Shown: piece after piece, positions 34,280 to 47,224 of the stretch
Layout of the letters: every line of letters begins with the position of its first letter
How positions within the stretch are numbered: the first letter of the stretch is position 1
Source of the DNA: Hydractinia symbiolongicarpus
Taxonomy: Eukaryota; Cnidaria; Hydrozoa; Anthoathecata; Hydractiniidae
Direction: 5' to 3'
Length of the DNA stretch: 64,000 bases
Assembly: GCF_029227915.1 (NCBI RefSeq)
Contig: NC_079876.1
Span: 26,819,828 to 26,883,827 of the forward strand
Notes under the pieces: generated by a model
Told to the model about the DNA's origin: nothing
Seen by the model: only the letters and a program-made list of their open reading frames with translations
The model's database searches: none
Program-made: the position numbers and the translations under genes

Positions 34280-35354
34280 ATGAAAACAACTATAGCATTT
34301 CTCATTATCTGTATTGTGCTGTCTGGTAAGTGAAAAACAATATTTGACTAAACTGATCAAAATTAAGCTCAATACTCATTAAGTTAGATTCTTAGAAATT
34401 ATTTTTGCGTTCTCAATGCATATAGTGAGAAAACAATCAATGCTAAAATATTTAATACAGTATGTTTGATTATTTTTTAGTGCATGCTGCTCCAGCCGTT
34501 TCAAGTATCAAAGGTAACGTATATCAATATATGCCTTTAATCGTTTATTAAAAAGAAAGCTTAATTCGACAGAAATTTTTCCCACCGAATATTATGCTGT
34601 TTAAAATGAATTTTAGTAAGACAGTGAACAAACAGCAAGTTCTTATCATTTTTTTAATGAAAAACCGTATAAAAGGTTTCCAAAAAAAAAATTCGTAAAA
34701 ATATAATATACAAGGAATATTGTGCTTGAAGACTTGCTTGCACTTCATTTTTGCTTCTATTTAACGAAATGATCAGCGCTGTTTCACCGTAGCATCCGTA
34801 TTTTCTTTTCAATTAGTTTCAATGTCTATATTTACAGTTATTTCTGATACTCCTATGTCTATCTAGGCAAAGAAAACGCATTGCTTAACGCTGTCAATGA
34901 CGCTATAGAAAGCAACAAAGCTAACGACGACGAACAATTACCCAACGACGAGATCAAAGAAGAGGATTATCCTGAAGAGGAGGATGAGGAAGATGAAGAG
35001 GGAGAACTAGAAGAAAATGATCCTTATCAAGCCCGCTCTTATCGTAGATACGGACGATATGGCAGAAGTTATGGTAGATATACTGGCGGATATACCGGTC
35101 GGTACATTGGAAGTCGTTACAGTGGTCGATTTTCCCGAATTGGATCAAGATTTGGTTCTTATGGTCGATTAAGCCGATACAGATCCTTCCGACCATCGTA
35201 TGGTTCATCTTATCGTCGATACACCACTGGAGGGTACAGTCGATATGGAAGCCGTGGTAGTTACAACCGATATGGAAGCACATATAGGCGATACACTCCT
35301 CGATTCAGATCATATCGTCGATATAGTTCTGGTCGATATGGATCCAAATATTAA
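34280..35354 (+). CDS. Secreted acidic/GRY-rich precursor, gene A (188 residues)
   Basis: Coding exons are 34280-34325, 34481-34513 and 34867-35354, all joined in phase 1. Exon 2 supplies a signal peptide (MKTTIAFLIICIVLS), with cleavage likely near VHA-APA. The last exon encodes an Asp/Glu-rich spacer (EEDYPEEEDEEDEEGELEEN). It then encodes about 115 residues made of Gly, Arg, Tyr, Ser and Thr in short motifs (SYGRY, GRYIGSRYSG, YRRYTP), ending RYGSKY, with no Cys. A strongly acidic part followed by a strongly basic part in a secreted protein suggests charge-masked storage. Possible roles are structural or periderm/adhesive protein, or a cationic antimicrobial precursor resembling arminin in layout only. 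AATAAA lies at 35406-35411. First of three tandem paralogues. Confidence 0.88.
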
Positions 35355-35411
35355 TTTAAAATTGAATTTTTTGTATTATTCTGGTGTAAGGTTATATTTA
35401 AATGAAATAAA

Positions 35412-38400
35412 TTCGATTTTGGATTCCATTCATTTTTTTAATCACAAACAAGAGAACGCGTTAACATTAAACAAGCCAGTAAATAAGCGAACTGTTGTCT
35501 TTTTGTTTTATCCTAATGTCTGCCAATGAACTTCTTTCTAAATGTTTCCGTTATCACTTAGAAGCATGCTAGCGAAGTGCGTGAAGATGCTGTTTAGTTG
35601 GAGTGACAGATTTCTACAATTGTTTTTCTGTGCCCTTTCTAAGTATTGGACTCTGTATTGTGGGAAAATATAAAAATAAAGTGTTTTTGGTCTACCAAAC
35701 AAAATCGAGACGTTTATCAATCCTCGCCAACACTAAGAATTCGTTGTAACCCATATCAACGCTATACTTTGCTTTATAGCTGGGATCAGTTAATCTTATT
35801 GCGGTGCTTGCACGACTTTCGTAGCTCAGTTTTGAGCTGTAAATGCGCTAGGACCACTTCAAAGGACCCTTGTTGATAGCAGTGGCAATAAGAACTGAAG
35901 AGGCTATCCTGAGTAAACAATCTCAAACAAATAAATAAATACCAACAATATTTATAGTGGCTGGTTCTCTTTAAGGGTGCTTTCCACTTCACTTTTTTGC
36001 GCAAAGAAACGGACAAAAACAGAATATTATGAAGCTGAAATTACTAGTCTTCTACTAGTAATTTTAGCTTCATAATATTGTGCACGATTTAATACAGAAA
36101 GTATACACACTTTGTGTAATTCATGCGAAGTAAGATAACCTGATTATTTAACTAATTTTCTACTTGTTATTCCCGTACACGATGCAAGGGAATATGTTCC
36201 ATTTATGTGATGTGATGTAAACAATTTTGTTCCATTCCCTTCTATTCCTCGTGAAAAACAGCCTTAATGTAAACATTTTTAACTTTATTTAACTGTTTTA
36301 TTAAAAAGAGAACTTAAGCTGTCGGGCGGATAGGTTTCTTCATAGGGCAGTTTATGTCGACCTGGATGCAGCTGATACTGATTCAAGGCCTGTTACTAGA
36401 TCCAAGAATGATGATAAATGCTCAGTCTAATCTCCTAAAGGCTGAAAGACACTAGAGCATATTTTTAATTAGTAAATCTATCGGACGCATTTTGGATACC
36501 TTGAGTAATAACAAAAAACTGATCAACTGAGATAATATTTGTGTAGCTCTGCTTCGAAAAAAAAACCTTCCATAGATATATACTTGGTTTCCTGTGAAAA
36601 ATCTCGTTGATATCGTCTGTCAGAAAAATCAGTCATTTTCATTTTAATAGCTACACAGGAAATAAGAATGAGAACAGAACCAGTGTTCTTGGTCGGTTGT
36701 CAAAAGTTTTGCTTTTTTTCCACGATTTTTGTATATCTGTGACTATTGGGCAGATATCGTTCTAGCATACATAAACTTTGATGGGATGATTGTCGACTTC
36801 TTTTCTTTTATAGAAACTTTACAATCGTACTGCTGTAGTACGTTAGCCACCAAAATGTCAAATGATAAAACAAAACATGCATAAAAATTGCAACCGCAAA
36901 TCGCAATGTTATGGAAGGTATCTTTAGCAACAACCAAATTAAATTAAATTAACATTATGGCATCTCCTGTCCCATTTTTTTTTTTACTTAATCATTTTGT
37001 TTATTTTATAAAGTTTAGATATATTTAAATCTGTCGGATTTGACAAGGACTTTACGAAGTTCTGTTTTATTGGTTTAAGTAATGAGTATTTAAGTATAAA
37101 ATGATGATTTGCAATCCGTCCGAATGTTTAAAATCTTTAAATGGTTTAAATCTTTAAATTAAAATGACATTAAATAAAAATAATAACATTTGCTCTTTTT
37201 TATCATGGATGCCAATACTTCTCTTAAGACAACCAAGTTTAATAAATTTTGATAAAAACAGTTTAAGTGTATATAATGACGAATTACAAAGTACCCTTAT
37301 TATTATTTTACTATTCTTTCGCAAGTGTGTGCAAAAAATGTCATTCTTTATCCCATCATTTTCAGCGATCATTGCAAATGAAAACTCAAACAATTTCAAC
37401 GTTTTATTTTCAGTGTTTATTTTTGTTTTGTTTTTAATCGAATGCATCGATTGTAAAACTTGTTATTGTGCGGGAAAACGAAGCGATAAAGATACATTTT
37501 AGTAAAAAAAGCTGAAAAAAAACAACAGGAAAAAACAGATCATGCGATTGTTTTGGATGGTTAAAAAATTTTATTTTTTGTTACCTTGTTATTTATCTTT
37601 TCTGTTGCAAAGAAAGTTGGAGCTTAGCTTGTTATTTGTGGCTTATTCGATGCTCAGTGTCTGAGCGATGCTCAGTGTGTAATTATAACAGACATGAATC
37701 AGAAGAGAACAAGCTGTTTCAGTCTGTAATCTTAATGCAAATATGATGCAGCAGTTATAAAACGTTTTTAAACTCTTTTTGAACAGAATATTTAATCAAC
37801 ACAACAAAACACTTTAATCTGTAATACAACAAGAAATAAAGCCATATTTTAATTAAAATAACGAAATAATTTTTTTTAAATTTTCGTTTTTTACAAAAAA
37901 CGCCTTTTTCGTTACCGAGAAAATATAAGATTAACAACCCTGGAATAAATTGGAAAAATCTTTTGAAAAAAACATATTACACTCCATGCTAAATTATTGT
38001 ATTACAAGGAAATTTGCTTGCCCCTACTTTCGTGCAGTTAAGCCATGCCACGCATCTGGGTGAGGCTCTTAGCACAGGTATACATCAGTTGCACATTCTT
38101 TTATTTTTGATAAAAAAACCTTCCTGCAATAGCAGCTCGAATAGAGATACCGACTGCAGTTTTCATTTTGCGAAATATATAAGCCGTCCACAAACCACTT
38201 TTAAATTTTCTAATGGCTACAAATAATCCCTAAAGCATATTTTCAAATAAAGTTTTATCATTTTTTTATTGATTACCCAGACACTCTTTTCCATTTAACT
38301 ACATTTTCACCCAAGAAGCACACGTTTTTTGTTTTTTCAAAGGGAATGCGCAATGTTTGGAATTCGCTACGCTTAAACGAAACTAACCTTACTTATTATT

Positions 38401-39216
38401 CCGTTAACACACCTGACAGAATGAATATAAATTAAGGGGAGTCGCATTAGCTTGCTGCTATAAATAGTCGTCATACATTACTCTACAATACTTTCCAAAG
38501 CCACAATATCGCTTGTTCTCTCGCAATAAAACTGTTACAAACGACTACGAAATATTACACACTCATAAAGTACCTTTAGCATGCTTTGAATGCAAGTACA
38601 GTAACATAATAAACCGTCTAATTTTACTTTTGGGTGGGTGGGAGCTACCCTAGATATTTGAAAGCTAGTGGTATCGAAGTTCTGACAATTTCTCCCTTTC
38701 GCTTGAAAATCACGTGTCAACGTAATACACAGGTGTAAACCTAGACTAGGCTAAAATTTAGGATTGGCATTAAATGCACTACACTCGAGAACTTTTGCTC
38801 GAACTGTTTACTCGAAAGAACTTTCGCGAGGTAAAAAATGTGATTCATCTGAAAATAAATTTTCAACAATCGAAAATTATTTAAGGTGCTTAAATGTACC
38901 CTAACACCTGAGCCAGAAATTAGTACCACAAGTTTGACTAATTACAAAAATAAAAATTTTCTTAAGTACTGTACGGATATCGCCGAATTATTATCTTCTT
39001 TTTTTTATCAGAACGATTTAACCTCGCAACAAACACTCCAAATATTAAAACTTTTTCATCAACTTGGTTTCTGTTTATGAAATGGCTGAAGGACATTTGT
39101 CTTGCTCGTATGTATTTTTAAATTTTATCTTCATTTCTGGATATAACGTCTAATATAACGTCTACTTGATAGTTCATAAATAATGCTTTAAAATTTGATG
39201 TAAATATAAAATTAAT
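35412..39216. other. Intergenic stretch between genes A and B
   Basis: The notable item is the near-perfect hairpin at 36023-36079. GCGAA/TCGAAA-type repeat words occur near 38780-38835. The overlapping frames at 37154-37502 are hydrophobic and show no domain. Confidence 0.45.
36023..36079 (+). repeat. 26-bp near-perfect hairpin with 5-base loop
   Basis: The arm 36023-36048 pairs with 36054-36079 around the loop CTTCT. The only non-Watson-Crick position is a G-T pair (G-U in plus-strand RNA), so the plus transcript folds without a mismatch. It could be a miRNA-like precursor or a tiny foldback element. Confidence 0.9.
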
Positions 39217-39423
39217 CATGCATGACCACCGGCAGATCAATTCGTTTTATATCATTTATATATCACCTATTACATCTGTCTAATAGCGTTTAATTAAAAT
39301 GACTTAATTAATTGATAATTTTTATTAGTAAAGTTAGTATATATAGGTTGAAATGTTTTTTAGTTGATCACCGCATCCTCGTACAGCAGAAAAATTGAAG
39401 AAGAGGAAATTAAAAAGAACCAG
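39217..39423 (+). promoter_or_regulatory. Promoter and non-coding first exon of secreted GRY gene B
   Basis: CATGCATGACCACCGGCAGA (about 39218-39237), CATCTGTCTAATAG, TTAATTAATTGATAA and the TATA element TATATATAGG (39338-39347) occur in the same order and spacing class as at genes A and C. The non-coding exon ends at 39423 (AACCAG|GTAAAT), with the acceptor at 39922-39923. Confidence 0.72.
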
Positions 39424-39936
39424 GTAAATTGTGTAATATTTGAATGATTTTTTGAGTTAGGTTTTTATCTCGCTAGCAAAATAAGGAAAAAAAAACTTAA
39501 TTTACTAGTTATATAGCTATAAAATGAGAAAAATTATATTTTATTAAGATTTTTATTTCACTTTGCAGTTATAATTGCAAATATAAATTAATGCAACAAA
39601 ATTTAATATAAATAAAAAATTTTATATTTCAGTTTATGTTTCCCGCTTTTTTTATTCGTAACAAAATAGCAAACAAGAAATTTTGGAGTTGAGGAAGTTC
39701 TTTTTTATTTTGTTTTGTTTCTTTTGAGAGACTACTTAAACTATAGACCAATTCAATTTCGATCTGTAAATTATTTCATTGCTAAGACAAAACTGAAACC
39801 GATCATGTAAAAAGATTTCGGCCAAACAATCGAAATGTATTTCGGCAAAAGATGCTTTATTTTGCGTTTGATTCTTCTTTCTTGTTATGTTACTATAAAC
39901 CGTTATAACATTATTTTATTTAGATCTACTTTTAAA

Positions 39937-40863
39937 ATGAAGACAACTGTTGCATTTTTCGTTTTCTGCATTGCTGTTCTGTGTGGTAAGTAAAAAGGCA
40001 ACGTTAGATAAAACAATTTTTTTAAAAGATTCTTTTAAAATTTCTATTACGACTTCATTAATACATAGTAAAAAGAATCTAAGATAACATATTTGCAACA
40101 AGCAAAATATTTAATTATTTTCATTAATTTAGTTAATGCTGCACCAGCCATCAACACCAACAACAAAGGTAATCTTGATATATATTTTACACCTTTATGC
40201 AGTCACTGAAATTTCACTACCTTAATAAAACATTTGCACAGAGCATATCAGGGTATTTAATAATTTACATAATAAGTTGTTTTCAGTCAAATGTCGGATT
40301 AAAAATCGGACTTATGACTACTCTTGTACTCTTGTATTGCTTTAGGCAAAGAAAATGCATTGGTGAATGCTGTCAATGACGCTATAGAAAACAACCAAGT
40401 TAACGACGACGAACAATTACCCAACGGCGAGATCGAAGAAAAGGATTATCCTGAAGAGGAGGATGAAGATGATGAAGAGGGAGAATTAGATGAAAATGAT
40501 CCTTATCAAGCCCGCTCTTATCGTAGATACGGACGATATGGTGGAAGTTATGGTAGGTATACTGGCGGATATACTGGTCGGTACATTGGAAGTCGATACA
40601 GTGGTCGATATTCCCAAATTGGGTCAAGATATGGTTCTTATGGTCGATTAAGTCGATACCGATCATACCGACCATCTTATGGTTCGTCGTACGGCCGATA
40701 CACCACTGGACGGTACAATCGCTACAGTCGATATGGAAGCCGTGGTCGTTACAACCGATATGGAAGCGCATATAGGCGATATACTCCTCGATACAGATCA
40801 TACACTCCTCGATACAGATCATATCGTCGATATAGTTCCGGTCGTTATGGATCCAAATATTAG
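39937..40863 (+). CDS. Secreted acidic/GRY-rich precursor, gene B (200 residues)
   Basis: Exons are 39937-39985, 40133-40168 and 40346-40863, all phase 1. The signal peptide is MKTTVAFFVFCIAVLC, followed by VNAAPAINTNNKGKENAL. The acidic spacer is EEEDEDDEEGELDENDPYQA, then a Gly/Arg/Tyr/Ser-rich tail ending YSSGRYGSKY. It is the longest paralogue because the block TPRYRSY occurs twice in tandem and an extra RYNRYSRYGSRGRY segment is present. AATAAA lies at 40905-40910. The last exon is much more similar between paralogues than the introns, so it is either constrained or homogenised by gene conversion. The antisense frames (40822-40400) are by-products of the repeated CGATAC words. Confidence 0.88.
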
Positions 40864-40910
40864 ATTTAAATTTTTGGTATTATTCTGGTGTAGGTTATAT
40901 TTAAAATAAA

Positions 40911-43900
40911 TCAATTTTTGGAATCCCTTTATTTCTAACACAAAAAAAATAAATTCGCATTCAAAAAGCTACACAAATGAAACACGCATGCATAAAAACG
41001 GATGTGCTTTTTGTTCTTTATTCTTTAACGTGTTGTTATATCCACCTGGTGACAGAGTTACAAGATGTTGATTTTGCTATGTTCTTAATGCGCATGTAGC
41101 AGCTAATATTGTATAACTAGGGAAAACCGAAGACAAATATCAGAGATTTCTAGTTCCCAAAATTTCTTCTTTTTTATCAATAATCTCGATATTCTGTAAG
41201 TATCCTTATAATTTCAGACTTTCCGAAAATGCTATTAACTTAGTTTGTTTAAAGTAGAATTAACGTCAAAATATAACATATACTGTGTTTTGGTATCTTA
41301 AAAGTATTGTTGACAATGAACCAATTTTACAATTTTGGTTTCCTTTTGTTTTTCTTTGTGGAGAGTAACTAAGGTTTGATATGTTTTCAAAACTGAAATG
41401 AAGTTAGATTTGCACAAAAGCTTAAATCGTTACGTACGTGTATGTGATGAAGCTGATTTCTAGTTATTAGTTTGTTTATTATAAGAATTGCGTTAGTGTA
41501 GTTTTCGTGTTTCGAACTAGATTGTCATGAACAAAAGCAAATAACTAATAACCTTATATTCATGCCGCTACAAGCTACGAGATTGCTGTGACTTATAAGT
41601 TTAAAACTTAAAATTGCATATAAATAAACTATAATGTATATAAACAAACACAAATATGTTTAAAAAGTCTTTAAAATAAGTATAAATAAGCGAAAATACG
41701 TAGAAATAACTGGCTGCCAAACTACAACTCTTTGCTAGAGATGCCTGAAACATGTACGTTAGTAGCCAACACACTTGGAAAGATTTTTCTTACCACTGGC
41801 GATTTAGAAGAGTAGGGTGTAGAAGAAAACGCAGGATCATATGATTTTTTTGCGGCCAGAATTGTAATCTTCCTTTTTTAATGGTTAGTCCTGACATTTC
41901 CGCACGGCGTAGGACGCTATATCGTGCGTTATCACAATAAATTTGTAAACAAAAATGAAATACTTACTTTTACGGTTAAGTCGTGAATGAATTCGATAAC
42001 TGCAGCCACATAGGGCAAAACTCAACAAAAAGATAGTTTACAACTAATCCTTACAATCGTGGCGAGGATAAGTAAACTGCTTAACTCCATTTTTCTTACC
42101 ATTGAGAAATCAGAAGAGTATGGAAAGTAAACGCAGAATCGAAAACGATTTTTATGCTGTTAGAATTCTAATCTCACTTCTGTATTGGTTACCTTAATCG
42201 GGAAATTTATCTCAATTTTGATAATTTTTCCCAAAACCGCGAAATTAAATCCGCGCGAAATTTTGGGAAATTGTAAAATTGCAAAAAAATAATACTTAAG
42301 TAATATTTTGGTTTTCTTTTTTTTCTTAGGCAAAAGGTAAAAAATGTTTCATATTGGATAAAATGTTGTAAAGTATATAGGTATATACTTAAAGAATATT
42401 ACATGGCTGCATTTCAAAACACTATTTTATATAGACTCGTTTTGATCGTCAAAAAGTTTCGAATGTCTTTGCAACCTCTTACTGGCACGATACTCCCGAC
42501 ATCCTTCTCAAGAAAATACCATAACGACCTCATCCTCTGGATTACCATATAATTCATCCATCATGTTCCGACAGTATTAAAGAAAGTATGTCTTTTGATA
42601 CTTAGCTTAGAAACTATTACTGCACAGCCACTTTCAAGACCTCCTTGCGAGACGCACACAATTCAGTATAAAAAAGACCGGCGAATCTTTGGATTTTCCC
42701 ATGGGCCACTGACTAGTATGGCGCGAAATTTCCCTCAGTAAATGATTGACTGTTTATACAACATTTTTTCATTGCAAACAAATCAATTAATTGCTCTCAC
42801 AAAATGGCTTTTAAGCTCCTTTTTTCATGAGTATCCCAGCATCATAGTAAACATGAAAGAACTGGTGATGAAAAATACTAAAAATCTTGTTCGTGTCAGC
42901 CGTTTTTCTGAAGTGTTATAAAGAAAGGAATATATGCCCTTGGGACTTCTTGATGTCCGATAACTTCATTGCATACACTATTCTATTGTCGTTTTTTACT
43001 TCCGATTAAAGGATTTTTTCCACTGCCAATTTCAAACCTTTGGAGCAAGGTCAAGAGCTCAAAACGGTAGAAGTAGTACTGATTGAAATTAACAACCAAA
43101 TGACGTTAAGATGGAAAACAGGTGTACTTAAAAAGTTGGCAGGTAGCAGGCAACAAGGGTATGCCTAGTTTACTAAGCCTCTATCCGTTTAACGACATTG
43201 AACCGATGTTAGGAGAAAAACCTACTTTGTAGTCTGTCAATTCTTCAGATTTTTCCACGGCATCAAAATACGAAGACGAATCGACAATGAACTGAAGATA
43301 ATAACGAGGAACAAGATAGAATTGTTTTTAATGTTTTTTTTCAAAAAGGATATGTAAATAGAGATTTTGACATTTAACTTGGAAGAAATGGCATAGTTTA
43401 GCATAATAAATAACCTTTCTAATTTCCTCTCGATTTCTTACGATATTGCAATGTGTTTCGCTGAAATTTAAGAAAGACCAAACTCAGGAAATATTTAGAA
43501 AAGCGGGAAACTCGAAATTTTTGAACAAAATCAAATTAGCGAAATTAAATCCTCGCAAAAATGTATTCAGTTAAGGTATTTTTATGTTTTAAGCTCACGT
43601 GGTCAATGTCTGCAAAAATTCTATGGCGTTTCAGCGAAAAAATTGTGTTCATTGCTTGATTTGAATTCAAGAATTTCAATTCTCTAGTAAAAGAGGTGAA
43701 TTCCCGTGATTTTTTTAAGGTTTAACGATTGGTACGTTTAGGTAAACTTATCATTGCATCTTTAATACGTCATTTTAAGCGTGGTTTTAAGCGCTATGTG
43801 TCCCTGCGTTTTTAGTCTACCGCATTATTTTAATTTTTTGTTGACGAGAATGGAAAGTTTTTTTGTGACAAGTGGTGTTTTTTAAACATTAAAAGAATGC

Positions 43901-45314
43901 CAATTATCATTTCTAGTCTTTCTTCTTGCAAAAATATCTATTTTATACAAAAATGACATGTGTGTTAAGATAAAAACACCAGGCCAACAGAAACAAATTT
44001 GCGGAAGATGAAAGTTTATCAGAAGAAGTAAGATATACCCGTGTTTGCATTGCAAGCCGAGTAGTGATATTACAAATAAAAGTGAAACAAAATGGTTAAA
44101 ATGCTGTTGAATAGTAACTTGGACAAACTAACCTTAGGCCTGTGGACAAATCCACGAGAATTCGCCTAGCGTTACTTGCGTCTGCCACAATTGGCTTACA
44201 GAGAGACAGCGAGCTGGTGGGAGAATTCACTGTTCCAAGATTTTTGCCCGTAGTAGGATGTTTATAACAAATGGATCAATTCTCATGCAGTCACAGCCCT
44301 AAAATGATTGAAATTCTTTTCGCGAATAGGTAATTACTTATTATGAGCAGCAACCTTATCTTAAGTCGAAACAAACATTACTTCCAATTAACGAAAGCTC
44401 GAATAATCCGAAAAGTTCGAGAACTCTGAAATTAAAGATTTCAAGATGAAAGTTAGGGTTAAAGATTTTTGCAAATATAATGGATGAAGGGTAGTATATA
44501 ACTTAAAGGCCAGAAACATCACAATCCATAAGTAGAAATCCTGGGAAAGTAATTTGGGGCAAAAATACGGTAAATTTTGAAATTCTTCAAGCATTCATCA
44601 AATTCAAATTTTTAGTTGTGACAAAACATCTTATTTCTTTCGCAAACGATCAAGCATTGGTGTCAAATATTATTATAAAATTGCTACATAAAATTGTATG
44701 ATTGTTTGTGGCTGACTTTACACAGATTTAAATTTAAACAATCCTTTGTTGTTCTGTGCCAAAGGCAGCACTATTTTATCCATGGAGCTACATACTTGGA
44801 CGAAGTAATGGAAGTACCTGAAAAATGTTGATACTTTGTCAAATCTTACTGATACTGATCAATGTTGCATTCAAATGGTGCAAATCATTTTAACCAAAGT
44901 GACATCTTTCAGGCAACCTGAGGACACCTTGAATTGGAAAAAGAAAAAAGATGACAGTTGGCAGTTGTTTCATTAATTTTGTTCGCTATTGTAGTTTATG
45001 CTAATACATGCATTAAAATCTGCAGAAGAATAACGTTAATTAAGTCGTCAGCTATAAACACATAATAATGGTAGCCCTTTGATTGTTAAAATCCTGACAA
45101 GGGTTTTTGTCAGTACATACACACATCACCACATTCTCACAGAATGCGTCTCATATTCCCGTCTTAATATATTAAATATTGTGTATGATGAAAGACCAAT
45201 GGAGCATTTTATTTAATTGCTTGTTAGCTGGTCTTTAATTTTTTCATTTTTTATACTTTTCCTGGCTATTTAACTTTTTTAATTACGCGTATCAAATTCG
45301 AATAACTAGTTAAT
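40911..45314. other. Intergenic stretch between genes B and C
   Basis: I see no gene. Repeat words of the GCGAAATTAAATCC type occur at 42237-42290 and again at 43540-43570, matching a dispersed family. Other sequence is unassigned A+T-rich DNA. Confidence 0.45.
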
Positions 45315-45535
45315 TATGCATAGCCACCACCAGATCAAATCTCATTTAGGATATTGGAAAATTTGACATCGTTCATAATCACCATATCAGACATCTGTCT
45401 TATTAAGATTTAATTGGTAGGCAGTAATTAATTGATTAGGTTGATTGGTATAAATAAGCGGAAATGTTGTTTACTTGATCATTAATCATCATTCGAAAGT
45501 GAGAAATCGAAATTAAAACATATTGAAAAAGCCAG
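45315..45535 (+). promoter_or_regulatory. Promoter and non-coding first exon of secreted GRY gene C
   Basis: TATGCATAGCCACCACCAGA (about 45315-45334), CATCTGTCTTATTAAGATTT, TTAATTGATTAGGTTG and TATAAATA (45449-45456) match the promoters of genes A and B in order. The non-coding exon ends at 45535 (GCCAG|GTAAAT), with the acceptor at 45912-45913. Confidence 0.75.
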
Positions 45536-45926
45536 GTAAATTGTATTGTTTTGTGTTTTTATCAAACATTCAAATGATTGTGTTGCATTAAGTTTTCCTC
45601 GTTGTGATTGTCGCACAATAACTAAAAAAAATTATCTTCATGTATGATGTGTTTGTCACTTTTGCAGTACCAAAAAAATAGCATACGTAATTTTTTTAAG
45701 TTCTCATATTTTCTTACAGTGTAAATTATTTAATTTGCAAGATAAAACTAAACGAATTTACTATTGGACTCGAACTTGAGATGTAATTACACATGCGATG
45801 CCTTCTTTTCGTACATTGTTTCTTTCTTGTTATTTATTGTCACTCAAATTTTGCGTAAGTAACCTAATTTTCTCTAACTTCATTCTGAAACAGTATTCCA
45901 TAATTTCATTTAGATTTACTTTTAAA

Positions 45927-47168
45927 ATGAAGACAGCTATTGCATTTTTGCTTTTCTGCATTGCTGTGGGTAAGTACACGTCATATTTGGTAAAAGTCTT
46001 ACAATTTTGCAACACTTGCATCAACCTAAATTAAAACAACCTTATCGATAAAGCATTTTGACACTTTTGTCAATATATTGTAAAAGACCAACCAAGGTAA
46101 AATATTTGTATTCTTCTTTTTTTTCAGTTAATGCTGCACCAGCTATCAACACCAATACTGAAGGTGATCTACTTTGTGTGTGCATATTGCCTTTAGCAGA
46201 AAGATAGACATTGCTCAGCATTTAATCTCCTGATGTTGTAACCTACAAATCCAAATGAGAGTCAATAGTAGATCATAGGTCCTATCATTACAGTTTGCTG
46301 TTTCGTTCTCTCATAATCAAATCATCTTTTAAAATAACATTCAAGACCAATCACTACAATAACAAAAGATTATTGAACAAGTTTGAACTTTAACTGTAGA
46401 GGGCATATTGTCGTTTTTATTAATGCACGTAACGTAGTAGTTTTCATTTATTAAGTCAACGAAAGAGATTGTGCGAAACTACTAATAATAACAAATTCGG
46501 TTTAATTAAAATTTGCACAAAACATTCAGAGTTATATCTTTCGTTCTGCAGAGTCAAGCGACAATGAATGATGCAACCTTCCTGTTTACATATAGAACAA
46601 ATGACAACAATCAATTTTAGCGCGCAGTTTTACATTTTTGGACACTCTTCGCCTCTTGTTACTTTCTATACTTTATTCCTTTCTAGGCAAAGAAAACGCA
46701 TTGGTTAATACTGTAAATGACGCTGTAGACAGCAACCATGCTAATGACGACGAACAATTACCCAACGACGAGTTGGAAGAAGAGGATTATCCTGAAGAGG
46801 AGGATGATGAGGACGAAAACGGTGAATTGGAAGAGAATGATCCTTATCAAGCCCGCTCTTATCGTAGATACGGACGATATGGTGGAAGTTATGGTAGGTA
46901 TACTGGCGGATATACCGGGCGGTACATTGGAAGTCGATACAGTGGTCGATATTCCCGAATTGGGTCAAGATTTGGTTCTTATGGTCGATTAAGCCGATAC
47001 AGATCCTACCGACCATCGTATGGTTCATCTTACCGTCGATACACCACTGGACGGTACAGTCGATATGGAAGTACATATAGGCGATACACTCCTCGATACA
47101 GATCATATACTCCTAGATACAGATCTTACCGTCGCTATAATTTCGGTCGTTATGGATCAAAGTATTAG
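45927..47168 (+). CDS. Secreted acidic/GRY-rich precursor, gene C (186 residues)
   Basis: Exons are 45927-45969, 46128-46163 and 46687-47168, all phase 1. The signal peptide is MKTAIAFLLFCIAV, then VNAAPAINTNTEGKENALVN. The acidic spacer includes EEDYPEEEDDEDENGELEEN. The basic tail is the same Gly/Arg/Tyr/Ser-rich repeat, with the TPRYRSY block twice and SNFGR-like variation near the end (RRYNFGRYGSKY). AATAAA lies at 47219-47224. Compared with gene B it lacks the SRGRYNRYGSA segment, so unit gain and loss within the last exon accounts for the length differences. Confidence 0.88.
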
Positions 47169-47224
47169 ATTTAAAATTGAGCTTTTATATGTATTAGGTG
47201 TAGGTTACCTTTGTAAGAAATAAA

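Noticed and set aside
34954-35283. Long minus-strand frames over the GRY genes (also 40822-40400 and 47106-46741)
   Set aside because: They arise because repeated CGATAC/CGATAT words lack stops in the antisense frame; the plus frames have signal peptides, splice sites and polyadenylation signals.
35030-35354. Classical RFamide/RYamide-type neuropeptide precursor
   Set aside because: RY motifs are only three to six residues apart and lack regular dibasic or acidic processing sites between copies.
37154-37502. Overlapping hydrophobic frames on both strands as genes
   Set aside because: No splice context, domain or polyadenylation signal; composition follows the A+T bias.
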